DNA from: Streptomyces sp. ISL-43
GTDB lineage: Bacteria > Actinomycetota > Actinomycetes > Streptomycetales > Streptomycetaceae
Reading direction: 5' to 3'
NCBI RefSeq assembly: GCF_018614195.1
Contig: NZ_JAGGOT010000050.1
Span: forward strand, 1-37,396
DNA: 37,396 nucleotides
Shown in pieces: positions 30,561 to 37,396 of the stretch. Both the position numbers and the translations under genes were made by a program. Position 1 is the first letter of the stretch; the number at the start of each line of letters is the position of its first letter. The notes under the pieces are model-generated. The model saw nothing but the letters and a program-made list of their open reading frames with translations. It was not told the origin of the DNA and did no database searches.

Positions 30561-31484
30561 TTGACCACGCACGCACCGCAGGCACGGGATACGTCCCAGG
30601 GGCCCCGGGACGACCCGCAGGCGGGGAACGCGGCGCAGTCCGTGACGCTGCCGACCTCGCTCGACGAGGCCGTGGCGGCGCTCGCCGCCATGCCCGCCGC
30701 CGTCCCCGTGGCGGGCGGCACCGACCTCATGGCCGCCGTCAACGCGGGACTGCTGCGGCCCGCCGCCCTGGTGGGCCTCGGCCGGATCAACGAGATCCGC
30801 GGCTGGCAGTACCAGGACGGCCACGCGCTGCTCGGCGCCGGCCTCACGCACGCGAGGATGGGTCGGCCGGACTTCGCCGCCCTGATCCCGGCCCTGGCCG
30901 CCGCCGCACGCGCCGCCGGGCCCCCGCAGATCCGCAACGCCGGCACGCTGGGCGGCAACATCGCCACCGCCGCGCCGACGGGTGACGCGCTGCCCGTGCT
31001 GGCCGCGCTGGAAGCCGTGCTCGTCATCGTCGGGCCGGGCGGATCGCGCCGCGAGATCCCGGTCTCGCACCTGCTGGCAGGACGGGAGATGCTGCGCCCC
31101 GGGGAGCTGATCGGCTTCGTACGGGTGCCGCTGCTGCACGCGCCGCAGGTGTTCCTGAAGGCCACGGGCCGTACCGGCCCGGGGCGCGCGGTGGCGTCCG
31201 TGGGGCTCGTACTGGACCCCGCGCGCCGGGGCGTGCGGTGCGCGATCGGCGCGGTCGCCCCGATGCCGCTGCGCCCGCTGGAAGCCGAGCAGTGGGTGGC
31301 TTCGCTGATCGACTGGGACGGGGACCGCAGCCTCGCCCCCGAGGCGCTGGAAGCCTTCGGCGAGTACGTCGCGGCCGCGTGCGTACCCGACCAGGGGGAA
31401 CCGGTGGCTCCCGGAGTACTGCATTTGCGGCGGACGGTGGCCGTGCTGGCACGGAGGGCCCTGGGGAGGGCACTGAGCTCATGA
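30561..31484 (+). CDS. Molybdenum hydroxylase FAD subunit (medium)
   Basis: 307 aa. TTG 30561 with GGAAGGGG 8 nt upstream. The two FAD-contacting motifs are intact: AGGTDLMAAVNAG (51-63) and RNAGTLGGNIATAAPTGD (125-142), followed by the CO-dehydrogenase flavoprotein C-terminal domain. It passes electrons from the Fe-S subunit to an acceptor. The stop overlaps the next gene as ATGA. The order medium-small-large is that of coxMSL-type operons. No coxD, xdhC or cofactor-maturation gene is in the window. Confidence 0.93.
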   Translation: MTTHAPQARDTSQGPRDDPQAGNAAQSVTLPTSLDEAVAALAAMPAAVPVAGGTDLMAAVNAGLLRPAALVGLGRINEIRGWQYQDGHALLGAGLTHARMGRPDFAALIPALAAAARAAGPPQIRNAGTLGGNIATAAPTGDALPVLAALEAVLVIVGPGGSRREIPVSHLLAGREMLRPGELIGFVRVPLLHAPQVFLKATGRTGPGRAVASVGLVLDPARRGVRCAIGAVAPMPLRPLEAEQWVASLIDWDGDRSLAPEALEAFGEYVAAACVPDQGEPVAPGVLHLRRTVAVLARRALGRALSS

Positions 31485-33403
31485 GTGAGAACGAGAACAC
31501 GGGCCCCGCGTGGGGCTGGGAGCCGGTGCCGCACGGCGGCGAGTACGACTCCGACGCGACGGCCTTCGTGAAGTTGCCGCAGGACATGCTGGACGCGCTC
31601 GGCACCGGCGAGCCGCTGGCCGCGCCCGGGCACGGCTACGTGCCGCCGCCGATGATCGTGCCGCTGGGCACGGTCAGTACGGATCCTTCGGCCACGGGCA
31701 CGTGGACGATTCCCGTGCAGTGGCCCGAGGCGGGCGCTGCGGCTCCGGCGGATACGGGCGCCGCGGCTTCCGCGGCCGCCGCGGCGCGGGCGCCGATCCC
31801 GGCGTCGGTGCCGATCCCCGCCTCGGTGGCGGCGGCGTTCGCCGAACCTGTCGCGGAGCCGGCCGAAGAGCCCGCCGGGGTGAACGCCGGCGGCGCGTAC
31901 GGCGGGCGCGGCGGCGCGCACGATTCGTCGGAGACCGCCGAGTGGCGGTTCCCCGAGGCGGCCGCGAGCGACGTGTGGACCCCGGGAGGCACGGGCGACA
32001 CCGGCAGCTTCGGGCAGCTCGCGGCGTCGGCCGACTGGAGCCAGGCCCCCGCGACCCTGCCGGGCGGGGCCGCGGCCCCGTGGGCGAGCCATCCGGACTT
32101 CGAGGGCGCGCGCGGGTACGCGGCGCGGCAGCCGGGCGCGGACGCGCTGGGCGGCCAGGGCGCCCCGGGGCCGGACGCGTTCGGTTCGGGCGCGCTGGGT
32201 CCGGACGCCCTGAGTTCCGGGGTACTGCCGGGTGCTGGTGCTCCCGGAGCCGGTGGCGGGCCGGTCGCGGCCGGTCAGGGGCGCGGACCGCGCGTGCTGG
32301 GCGGCCCGGGCGTCGGTACCCCGCTCCCGGTGGAGCACGCCGGGCCCGAAGGGGAGCCGGCCTACCCGGCCCCGCACGACATCGAAGCCGCCCACGGGGC
32401 GGCGCGGATCCCGGAGACGGGGGAGCGGCAGCATCCGGGGACGGAGGCCGAGGCCGAAGCCGTGCACGAGGCCGCCGTGCACGAGGCCGAAGCCGTGCAC
32501 GAGGCCGCCGTGGACGAAGCCGTGCACGAGGCTGCCGTGGGCGGAGCCGTGGGCGGGCGGGCGGATGCGGAGGAGGCCGGGGACACGCGGACCCTCGGCG
32601 GAGCCGGGGCCGCGCTCGCACCGGGTGCGGACGACACCGACAGCGCTGTCGCAGGCGCCTCGGCGGAGCAGGCCGGAGGGGCCCCGGGCGAGGGGGCGAC
32701 GTACGGGGAAGAAGACACCGAGCGGGCGGACGCCGCCGCCGTCGCCCATCACGAGCACCCGCCGGCCTCCTACGTCCTGCGCGTCAACGGCGCCGACCGC
32801 CCGGTCACCGGTGCGTGGATCGGCGAATCCCTCCTCTACGTGCTGCGCGAGCGCCTCGGCCTCGCCGGCGCCAAGGACGGCTGCTCGCAGGGCGAATGCG
32901 GCGCGTGCGCCGTGCAGGTCGACGGCCGGCTCGTCGCCTCCTGCCTCGTCCCGGCGGCGACGGCGGCGGGCAGCGAGGTCCGCACGGTGGAAGGTCTCGC
33001 GACCGACGGGGAACTGTCGGACGTGCAGCAGGCATTGTGCAGGTCGGGTGCGGTGCAGTGCGGGTTCTGCGTGCCCGGCATGGCCATGACGATCCACGAC
33101 CTGCTGGAAGGCAACCACGCTCCCAGCGAGCTGGAGACCCGACAGGCCCTGTGCGGCAACCTCTGCCGCTGCTCGGGCTACTCGGGCGTCATCGACGCCG
33201 TGCGCGAGGTGGCCGCCGAGCGCGAGGCGGCGTCGGAGGCGGCCTCGGCCGCCTCGGCGGCCTCCGCCGAGGCGCGGATCCCGCACCAGGCACCGCCCGG
33301 TGAGGGCGGCATCCACGGAATCCCGGGCAACCCGGGCAACCAGGGCACCCCGGGCAACCAGGGAATGCACGGGCACGGCAACCAGCAGGGAGGCACGGCG
33401 TGA
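31481..33403 (+). CDS. [2Fe-2S] hydroxylase subunit with giant disordered N-terminus
   Basis: 640 aa, about four times the usual size. The ferredoxin-like part begins near residue 430 (SYVLRVNGADRPV) and keeps both clusters: Cys468, 473, 476, 488 (plant-type) and Cys527, 530, 562, 564 (CxxC-x31-CxC). Residues 1 to about 425 are low-complexity Ala/Gly/Pro/Glu with a His/Glu/Ala repeat (VHEAAVHEAEAVHEAAV, about 326-351). A Gly/Asn/Gln-rich tail follows the domain (about 605-640). ATG 31481 overlaps the FAD subunit stop, and the first 45 residues (GPAWGWEPVPHGGEYDSDATAF) look conserved rather than random, so the long form is probably real. An internal start nearer 32700 cannot be excluded. Confidence 0.85.
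   Translation: MSENENTGPAWGWEPVPHGGEYDSDATAFVKLPQDMLDALGTGEPLAAPGHGYVPPPMIVPLGTVSTDPSATGTWTIPVQWPEAGAAAPADTGAAASAAAAARAPIPASVPIPASVAAAFAEPVAEPAEEPAGVNAGGAYGGRGGAHDSSETAEWRFPEAAASDVWTPGGTGDTGSFGQLAASADWSQAPATLPGGAAAPWASHPDFEGARGYAARQPGADALGGQGAPGPDAFGSGALGPDALSSGVLPGAGAPGAGGGPVAAGQGRGPRVLGGPGVGTPLPVEHAGPEGEPAYPAPHDIEAAHGAARIPETGERQHPGTEAEAEAVHEAAVHEAEAVHEAAVDEAVHEAAVGGAVGGRADAEEAGDTRTLGGAGAALAPGADDTDSAVAGASAEQAGGAPGEGATYGEEDTERADAAAVAHHEHPPASYVLRVNGADRPVTGAWIGESLLYVLRERLGLAGAKDGCSQGECGACAVQVDGRLVASCLVPAATAAGSEVRTVEGLATDGELSDVQQALCRSGAVQCGFCVPGMAMTIHDLLEGNHAPSELETRQALCGNLCRCSGYSGVIDAVREVAAEREAASEAASAASAASAEARIPHQAPPGEGGIHGIPGNPGNQGTPGNQGMHGHGNQQGGTA
32459..32533 (+). repeat. Coding minisatellite, 15-bp units
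   Basis: GCCGTGCACGAGGCC repeats at 32459, 32474 and 32492, with a last copy at 32519 (one base changed). Short Glu/Asp codons separate the later copies. It encodes AVHEA units in the extension of the Fe-S subunit. Confidence 0.8.
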
Positions 33404-35748
33404 GCGCCCACGACGCGGCCACGGCATCGGCGGTCTCCGGAGTCTCCGGCCTCTCGGCGGCCGTCCCCGAGGGCACCGACCCCTCGGAACGGGAAGTCCC
33501 GCGCGGCATCGGCGCGTCCGTCCCGGCCACCGACACCCGCGCCAAGACCGAGGGCACCTTCCCCTACGCCGCCGACCTGTGGGCCGAGGGCCTCCTCTGG
33601 GCGGCCGTGCTGCGCTCCCCGCACGCCCACGCCCGCATCCTCTCCATCGACACCACGGCCGCCACCGAAATGCCCGGCGTGCGCGCCGTCGTCACCCACG
33701 CCGACGTCCCCGGCGCCACCACGCACGGCCGCCGCATCGCCGACCGGCCCGTCTTCGCGCACGACGTCGTCCGCCACCACGGCGAGCCCATCGCCGCCGT
33801 CGCCGCCGACCACCCGGACACCGCACGCCTCGCGGCCGCCGCGATCGCCGTCGAGTACGAGCTCCTCGACCCGGTCACCGACCCCGAACAGGCCTTCGGC
33901 GCCCCCGCCCTGCACCCCGACGGCAACCTGATCCGGCACATCCCGCTGCGCTACGGCGACCCCGAGGCCACCGGCGACGTCGTCGTCGAGGGCCTCTACC
34001 GCATCGGCCGCCAGGACCCCGCCCCCATCGGCGCCGAGGCCGGGCTGGCCGTGCCGCGCCCCGACGGCGGCGTGGAGATCTACACGGCCTCCACCGACCC
34101 GCACACCGACCGCGACCTCGCCGCCGCCTGCTTCGGACTCGAACCGGACCGCGTACGCGTCGTCGTCACCGGCGTCCCGGGCGCGACGGCCGACCGTGAG
34201 GACGCCGCGTTCCAGCTCCCGCTCGGCCTCCTCGCCCTGCGCACCGGCTGCCCGGTGAAGCTGGCCGCCACCCGCGAGGAGTCCTTCCTCGGCCACCCCC
34301 ACCGCCACCCGACGCTGCTGCGCTACCGCCACCACGCGGACGCGGACGGCCGCCTGGTCAAGGTCGAGGCCCAGATCCTGATGGACGCCGGCGCCTACGC
34401 CGACGCCTCCTCGGAGTCCCTCGCGGCGGCGGTGGCCTTCGCCTGCGGCCCGTACGTCGTCCCGCACGCCTTCGTCGAGGGCTGGGCGGTCCGTACGAAC
34501 AACCCGCCGTCGGGCCACGTACGCGGCGAAGGCGCCATGCAGGTCTGCGCGGCCTACGAGGGCCAGATGGACAAGCTCGCCGCCGCCCTCGGCATCGACG
34601 GCGCGGAACTGCGCCTGCGCAACGTCCTGGCCACCGGCGACCTGCTCCCCACCGGCCAGACGGTCACCTGCCCCGCCCCCGTCGCCGAGCTCCTGCGCGC
34701 GGTCCGCGACTACGACCTCCCGCCGCTCCCGAAGGACACCCCGGAGGAGGACTGGCTGCTCCCGGGCGGCCTGGAGGGCGCGGGCGAGCCGGGCGCGGTG
34801 CGGCGCGGAGTCGGGTACGGGGTCGGCATGGTCCACATGCTCGGCGCGGAGGGCACCGACGAGGTGTCCACGGCCACCGTGAAGATCGTCGGCGGTGCCG
34901 CGACGGTCATCTGCGCGGCCGTCGACACCGGCCAGGGCTTCTCCACGCTCGCCCGCCAGATCGTCCAGGAGACCCTGGGCGTCGACGAGGTCGTCACGGC
35001 CCCGGTCGACACCGACCAGCCCCCGGCCGGCCCGTCCGCCCACGGGCGCCACACGTGGGTGTCGGGGGGAGCGGTCGAGCGGGCCGCGAAGATGGTCCGC
35101 ACCCAGCTCCTGCAGCCGATGGCCCACAAACTCGGCATGTCCACGGAGCTCCTGCAGATCGCGGACGGCCGGATCACGTCGTACGACGGCGCCTTCTCCA
35201 CGACCGTCGCCGAGGCGATAGAGGGCAAGGAACTGTGGGCGACGGCCCAGTGCCGCCCCCACCCGACGGAACCGCTGGACGCGGACGGGCAGGGCGACGC
35301 CTTCGTCGGCCTCGCCTTCTGCGCGATCCGCGCGGTGGTGGACGTGGACATCGAACTGGGCTCGGTACGGGTGGTCGAACTCGCGGTCGCCCAGGACGTG
35401 GGCCGCATCCTCAACCCCCGCCAGCTGGAAGCCCGTATCGAAGCGGGCGTCATCCAGGGCGTCGGCGCGTCCCTGACGGAGAACCTCCGCACGGTCTCCG
35501 GCCTGATCCGCCACCCCGACCTGACCGGCTACGCCCTCCCCACCTCGCTGGACGCCCCGACGGTCCGCATCGTCAAACTCGTCGAGGAACGCGACGTGGT
35601 GGCCCCCTTCGGAGCCAAGCCGGCGAGCGCCGTCCCGGTGGTCACCGCCCCGGCGGCGGTCGCCTCGGCGGTCCGCGCGGCCACCGGGCGCCCGGTCAAC
35701 AGGCTCCCGATCCGGCCGTCGGCGGCGGTGGCGGCGCCCAACTCGTAA
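33400..35748 (+). CDS. Molybdopterin-binding large subunit, divergent at the active site
   Basis: 782 aa, xanthine dehydrogenase/CoxL family. GTG 33400 overlaps the previous stop (GTGA). Overall alignment is good: EGTFPYAADLWAEGLLWAAVLRSPHAHARI, ALRTGCPVKLAATREESF, YEGQMDKLAAALGIDGAELRLRN, DTGQGFSTLARQIVQE, VAQDVGRILNPRQLEAR. Three cofactor or catalytic motifs differ. Where GGGFGGKE is usual there is GVPGATADRE (258-267). RGFG is RGEG (375-378). The final GAKGVGE is GAKPASA (738-744), placing Ala744 at the catalytic Glu. It is either a non-classical hydroxylase or has lost that chemistry. Known family members need this Glu to activate the Mo-OH group. Confidence 0.9.
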   Translation: MSAHDAATASAVSGVSGLSAAVPEGTDPSEREVPRGIGASVPATDTRAKTEGTFPYAADLWAEGLLWAAVLRSPHAHARILSIDTTAATEMPGVRAVVTHADVPGATTHGRRIADRPVFAHDVVRHHGEPIAAVAADHPDTARLAAAAIAVEYELLDPVTDPEQAFGAPALHPDGNLIRHIPLRYGDPEATGDVVVEGLYRIGRQDPAPIGAEAGLAVPRPDGGVEIYTASTDPHTDRDLAAACFGLEPDRVRVVVTGVPGATADREDAAFQLPLGLLALRTGCPVKLAATREESFLGHPHRHPTLLRYRHHADADGRLVKVEAQILMDAGAYADASSESLAAAVAFACGPYVVPHAFVEGWAVRTNNPPSGHVRGEGAMQVCAAYEGQMDKLAAALGIDGAELRLRNVLATGDLLPTGQTVTCPAPVAELLRAVRDYDLPPLPKDTPEEDWLLPGGLEGAGEPGAVRRGVGYGVGMVHMLGAEGTDEVSTATVKIVGGAATVICAAVDTGQGFSTLARQIVQETLGVDEVVTAPVDTDQPPAGPSAHGRHTWVSGGAVERAAKMVRTQLLQPMAHKLGMSTELLQIADGRITSYDGAFSTTVAEAIEGKELWATAQCRPHPTEPLDADGQGDAFVGLAFCAIRAVVDVDIELGSVRVVELAVAQDVGRILNPRQLEARIEAGVIQGVGASLTENLRTVSGLIRHPDLTGYALPTSLDAPTVRIVKLVEERDVVAPFGAKPASAVPVVTAPAAVASAVRAATGRPVNRLPIRPSAAVAAPNS

Positions 35749-35782
35749 CCGTGTGACACCGATTGCGCCTGCAACCCGCAAC

Positions 35783-35812
35783 TTGGGCCTTGTCGGACTC
35801 CCTCGCTAAAGT
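35783..35812 (+). promoter_or_regulatory. Promoter of the WXG-type gene pair
   Basis: TTGGGC (35783-35788), 18-bp spacer, TAAAGT (35807-35812): the best two-part vegetative promoter in the window. It gives a leader of about 87 nt that includes tandem GGGAC repeats (about 35870-35889). Confidence 0.55.
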
Positions 35813-35905
35813 GACCGTGAACACCATCCTGAACGTGCGTGTGCGAACGCGTACGAACAGGGTGTGAACGGGGACGGGACGGGACGGGGAGTCCGGGAGG
35901 TCATC

Positions 35906-36406
35906 GTGGCAGTGGACTATGGTCCGGGCGCGTTAGGGCGGGACTTCGGGGTGGGCGTGGCCTCGCCGGCGAGGGTGAGCGCGCTGCGAGTCGAGTACGA
36001 GTCGCTGACGGAGTACAAGAAGCGGGTCGACGGCCTGCTGTCGAAGCTGAACGAATCCCCGGCGAGCGACAAAAAGCTCGCGGACGGCACGCTCCCGGAG
36101 AACTCCCTCGGCGAGGGCTTCCCGGAGGCCAAGCGCCTGTTCACGGCGTACACGAACGTCCACACGCGGCTCCTGACGCTGTCCAAGGGCCTGGCGGACC
36201 AGATCGAGGGCCTGGGCATCGCGATCCAGACGGCCGGCCGGGGCTTCGGGGACGTGGACGAGGAGACGAAGCGTCGGATGGTGGCCATCAGTGAGCAGGC
36301 TAGGGCGAACTATGTTCCGGAGCGTGACCCGCTCGCAGTCCCGCCGCCGCACAGTTCGAGTTCGCAGGGAACTGGGCCGGGAGCTACCGATGGTGAGGGG
36401 TTCTGA
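35906..36406 (+). CDS. ESX/WXG-associated small helical protein
   Basis: 166 aa. GTG 35906 has GGGAGG 5 nt upstream. Mostly helical: residues about 20-60 (SALRVEYESLTEYKKRVDGLLSKL) and 82-120 (FPEAKRLFTAYTNVHTRLLTLSKGLADQIEGLGIAIQ) form a hairpin like WXG100 proteins, but without the WXG triplet. The tail from about 145 is Pro/Ser/Gly-rich. The stop overlaps the following WXG gene (TGATG), so the two products are probably made together and may dimerise for type VII (ESX) secretion. No named family is recognised. Confidence 0.75.
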   Translation: MAVDYGPGALGRDFGVGVASPARVSALRVEYESLTEYKKRVDGLLSKLNESPASDKKLADGTLPENSLGEGFPEAKRLFTAYTNVHTRLLTLSKGLADQIEGLGIAIQTAGRGFGDVDEETKRRMVAISEQARANYVPERDPLAVPPPHSSSSQGTGPGATDGEGF

Positions 36407-37396
36407 TGGCGACGAATTTCGAGAGTTACACGCACCAACAACTACTGGCCATGCTCGCCTCGGCCGATGCGGAGACCCTGAAGGCGCGCGGCGCCCAACT
36501 GACGGACGCCGCAGCGACCATCAAAGAGATCGGCGAAAGCCTCAAGGACCACCGGGTACCCGGCTGGGAGGGCGAGTCGTCCCAGGCCTTCCAGGACTGG
36601 GTCAGCCGGACGGGCAACGCGACGCTCCGCCTGAGCGAGTACAGCGCGGCGGGCGGCAAGCAGCTGACGCAGGCCGGCCAGGTCGTCATCGAGGTCAAGG
36701 CCAACATGCCCGCGTACGACACCGGGGCAGCCACCCACCTTGAGGCGGCCCGCGAGTTCCACAACGACCCGGACGCGCAGCGGATCGGCCAGCAGGCGTA
36801 CTCGAAGCTGAGCGGTGAACGCCAGCAGGCGGTCCAGCAGATGACGAAGCTGGCGCAGGGGTATGAGGCGTCAGCGACCGGGATGGAAATGGCGGAGGTG
36901 CCGACGTTTCCGAAATTGCCAGAGACGTTTGTTCCGCAGGATAGGGATGGCGGCCAACAGTGGGAGCGTTCTGGAAGCGTTTTCACAGGGACCGTTGGAG
37001 CGGGCGGGTCGTCGTACGCACATGCGGCGGTGGGTCCCGATGGCTCATCGCATGACTTCGGTTCTACGTCCGGACCGGACGGTGCTTTGCCCGCAACGAG
37101 GGGGCCTGCACCGGGCCCCGTTTCGGTCCTCCCGGACCGCAACGTGGGTGTCGCTCTCGACAACGTCGCCACGCTGCCAGATAGGCCTCTGCCCACAACC
37201 ACGGGTGTGCCCGGAGGCATGAGTCCGATCGGACCGGTCGGCGGCGGTACGGGTGTCGCCCCAGGCGAATTCGTCCCGCCCCTGGCACGTCCGCTCGGCG
37301 GCGCCATCGGTCCTGCAGGCCTCGTTCCTGGTGTAGCCATCCCTGGTACGAGCGGTCCCGGCGGGAAGGCCGGGGGCTTAGCCTTGATCCACCGAC
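36406..37396 (+). CDS. WXG100-like type VII secretion substrate, C-terminus beyond the window
   Basis: Frame open from ATG 36406 to the window end (330 codons seen). Residues 10-100 form the helical hairpin with the turn motif W54-E55-G56 (VPGWEGESSQAFQDWV), typical of WXG100/ESX substrates. From about residue 165 the chain turns Gly/Pro/Thr-rich and codon use shifts to many T/A-ending codons (TTT, AAA, TTG, GAT, AGG). A leucine codon TTA occurs at 37378-37380, in frame at codon 325. A long linker after a WXG head, with a change in composition, suits a polymorphic secreted effector, but any effector domain lies outside the window. Confidence 0.85.
   Translation, partial: MATNFESYTHQQLLAMLASADAETLKARGAQLTDAAATIKEIGESLKDHRVPGWEGESSQAFQDWVSRTGNATLRLSEYSAAGGKQLTQAGQVVIEVKANMPAYDTGAATHLEAAREFHNDPDAQRIGQQAYSKLSGERQQAVQQMTKLAQGYEASATGMEMAEVPTFPKLPETFVPQDRDGGQQWERSGSVFTGTVGAGGSSYAHAAVGPDGSSHDFGSTSGPDGALPATRGPAPGPVSVLPDRNVGVALDNVATLPDRPLPTTTGVPGGMSPIGPVGGGTGVAPGEFVPPLARPLGGAIGPAGLVPGVAIPGTSGPGGKAGGLALIHR

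Noticed and set aside
1..37396. CRISPR array
   Set aside because: The only regular array (18319-18400) has 17-bp units with 6-bp spacers and no cas genes.

Overview
The window is a chromosomal segment of a very GC-rich actinomycete, almost certainly a Streptomyces. The signs are the third-position GC bias of nearly every gene, the pkaA/pkaB kinase pair, the tmRNA type, the many leaderless -10/start-codon arrangements and the Streptomyces-style protein families. From memory, the run pkaA, pkaB, prfB, ftsE, ftsX, smpB, ssrA ... helD, malic enzyme, HU, murA matches a conserved core block of Streptomyces chromosomes. I could not check this by search.

Layout. 1-4821: an FHA protein (cut by the window edge) reads away from two membrane-anchored Ser/Thr kinases. 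4919-6210 (minus): an isopenicillin-N-synthase-like Fe(II) oxygenase preceded by a 29-codon RRHVD-type leader peptide. 6302-11863: a translation, division and ribosome-rescue block with prfB, a small zinc-ribbon membrane protein, ftsE-ftsX, a PDZ/S41 protease, smpB and the ssrA tmRNA. 11930-14271: a small accessory island directly behind ssrA. It holds a VapBC-type and a MazEF-type toxin-antitoxin pair, a small Cys-rich protein, short CGGGAG-type repeats and what looks like the start of a lost tnpB gene. 14268-16744: an MFS exporter with a divergent LysR regulator. 16858-20817: a NarK nitrate carrier, a uroporphyrinogen-III-synthase/winged-helix fusion preceded by a 23-bp tandem repeat array, a GNAT acetyltransferase and a CGNR zinc-finger protein. 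20947-27375: helD, a probable structured leader or small RNA, malic enzyme with an ACT domain, HU and convergent murA. 27650-30323: YqgE, a DUF3039 protein and a GH20 hexosaminidase. 30561-35748: a three-gene molybdenum hydroxylase operon in M-S-L order. 35906-37396: a pair of WXG/ESX-like secreted-protein genes, the second cut by the window end.

Points most worth a second look. (1) The hydroxylase operon has intact FAD and [2Fe-2S] motifs, but the large subunit has lost the usual GGxFGG stretch and has Ala where the catalytic Glu should be. Its small subunit carries about 425 extra disordered residues. (2) The leader peptide sits in front of an Fe(II) oxygenase and faces a leaderless prfB across about 90 bp. 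(3) A 23-bp-period array of dyads precedes the hemD-like regulator gene. (4) The vapB start codon lies inside a perfect 20-bp palindrome with a further half-site. (5) The last gene carries a rare TTA codon and changes codon use part way through, as in polymorphic secreted proteins.
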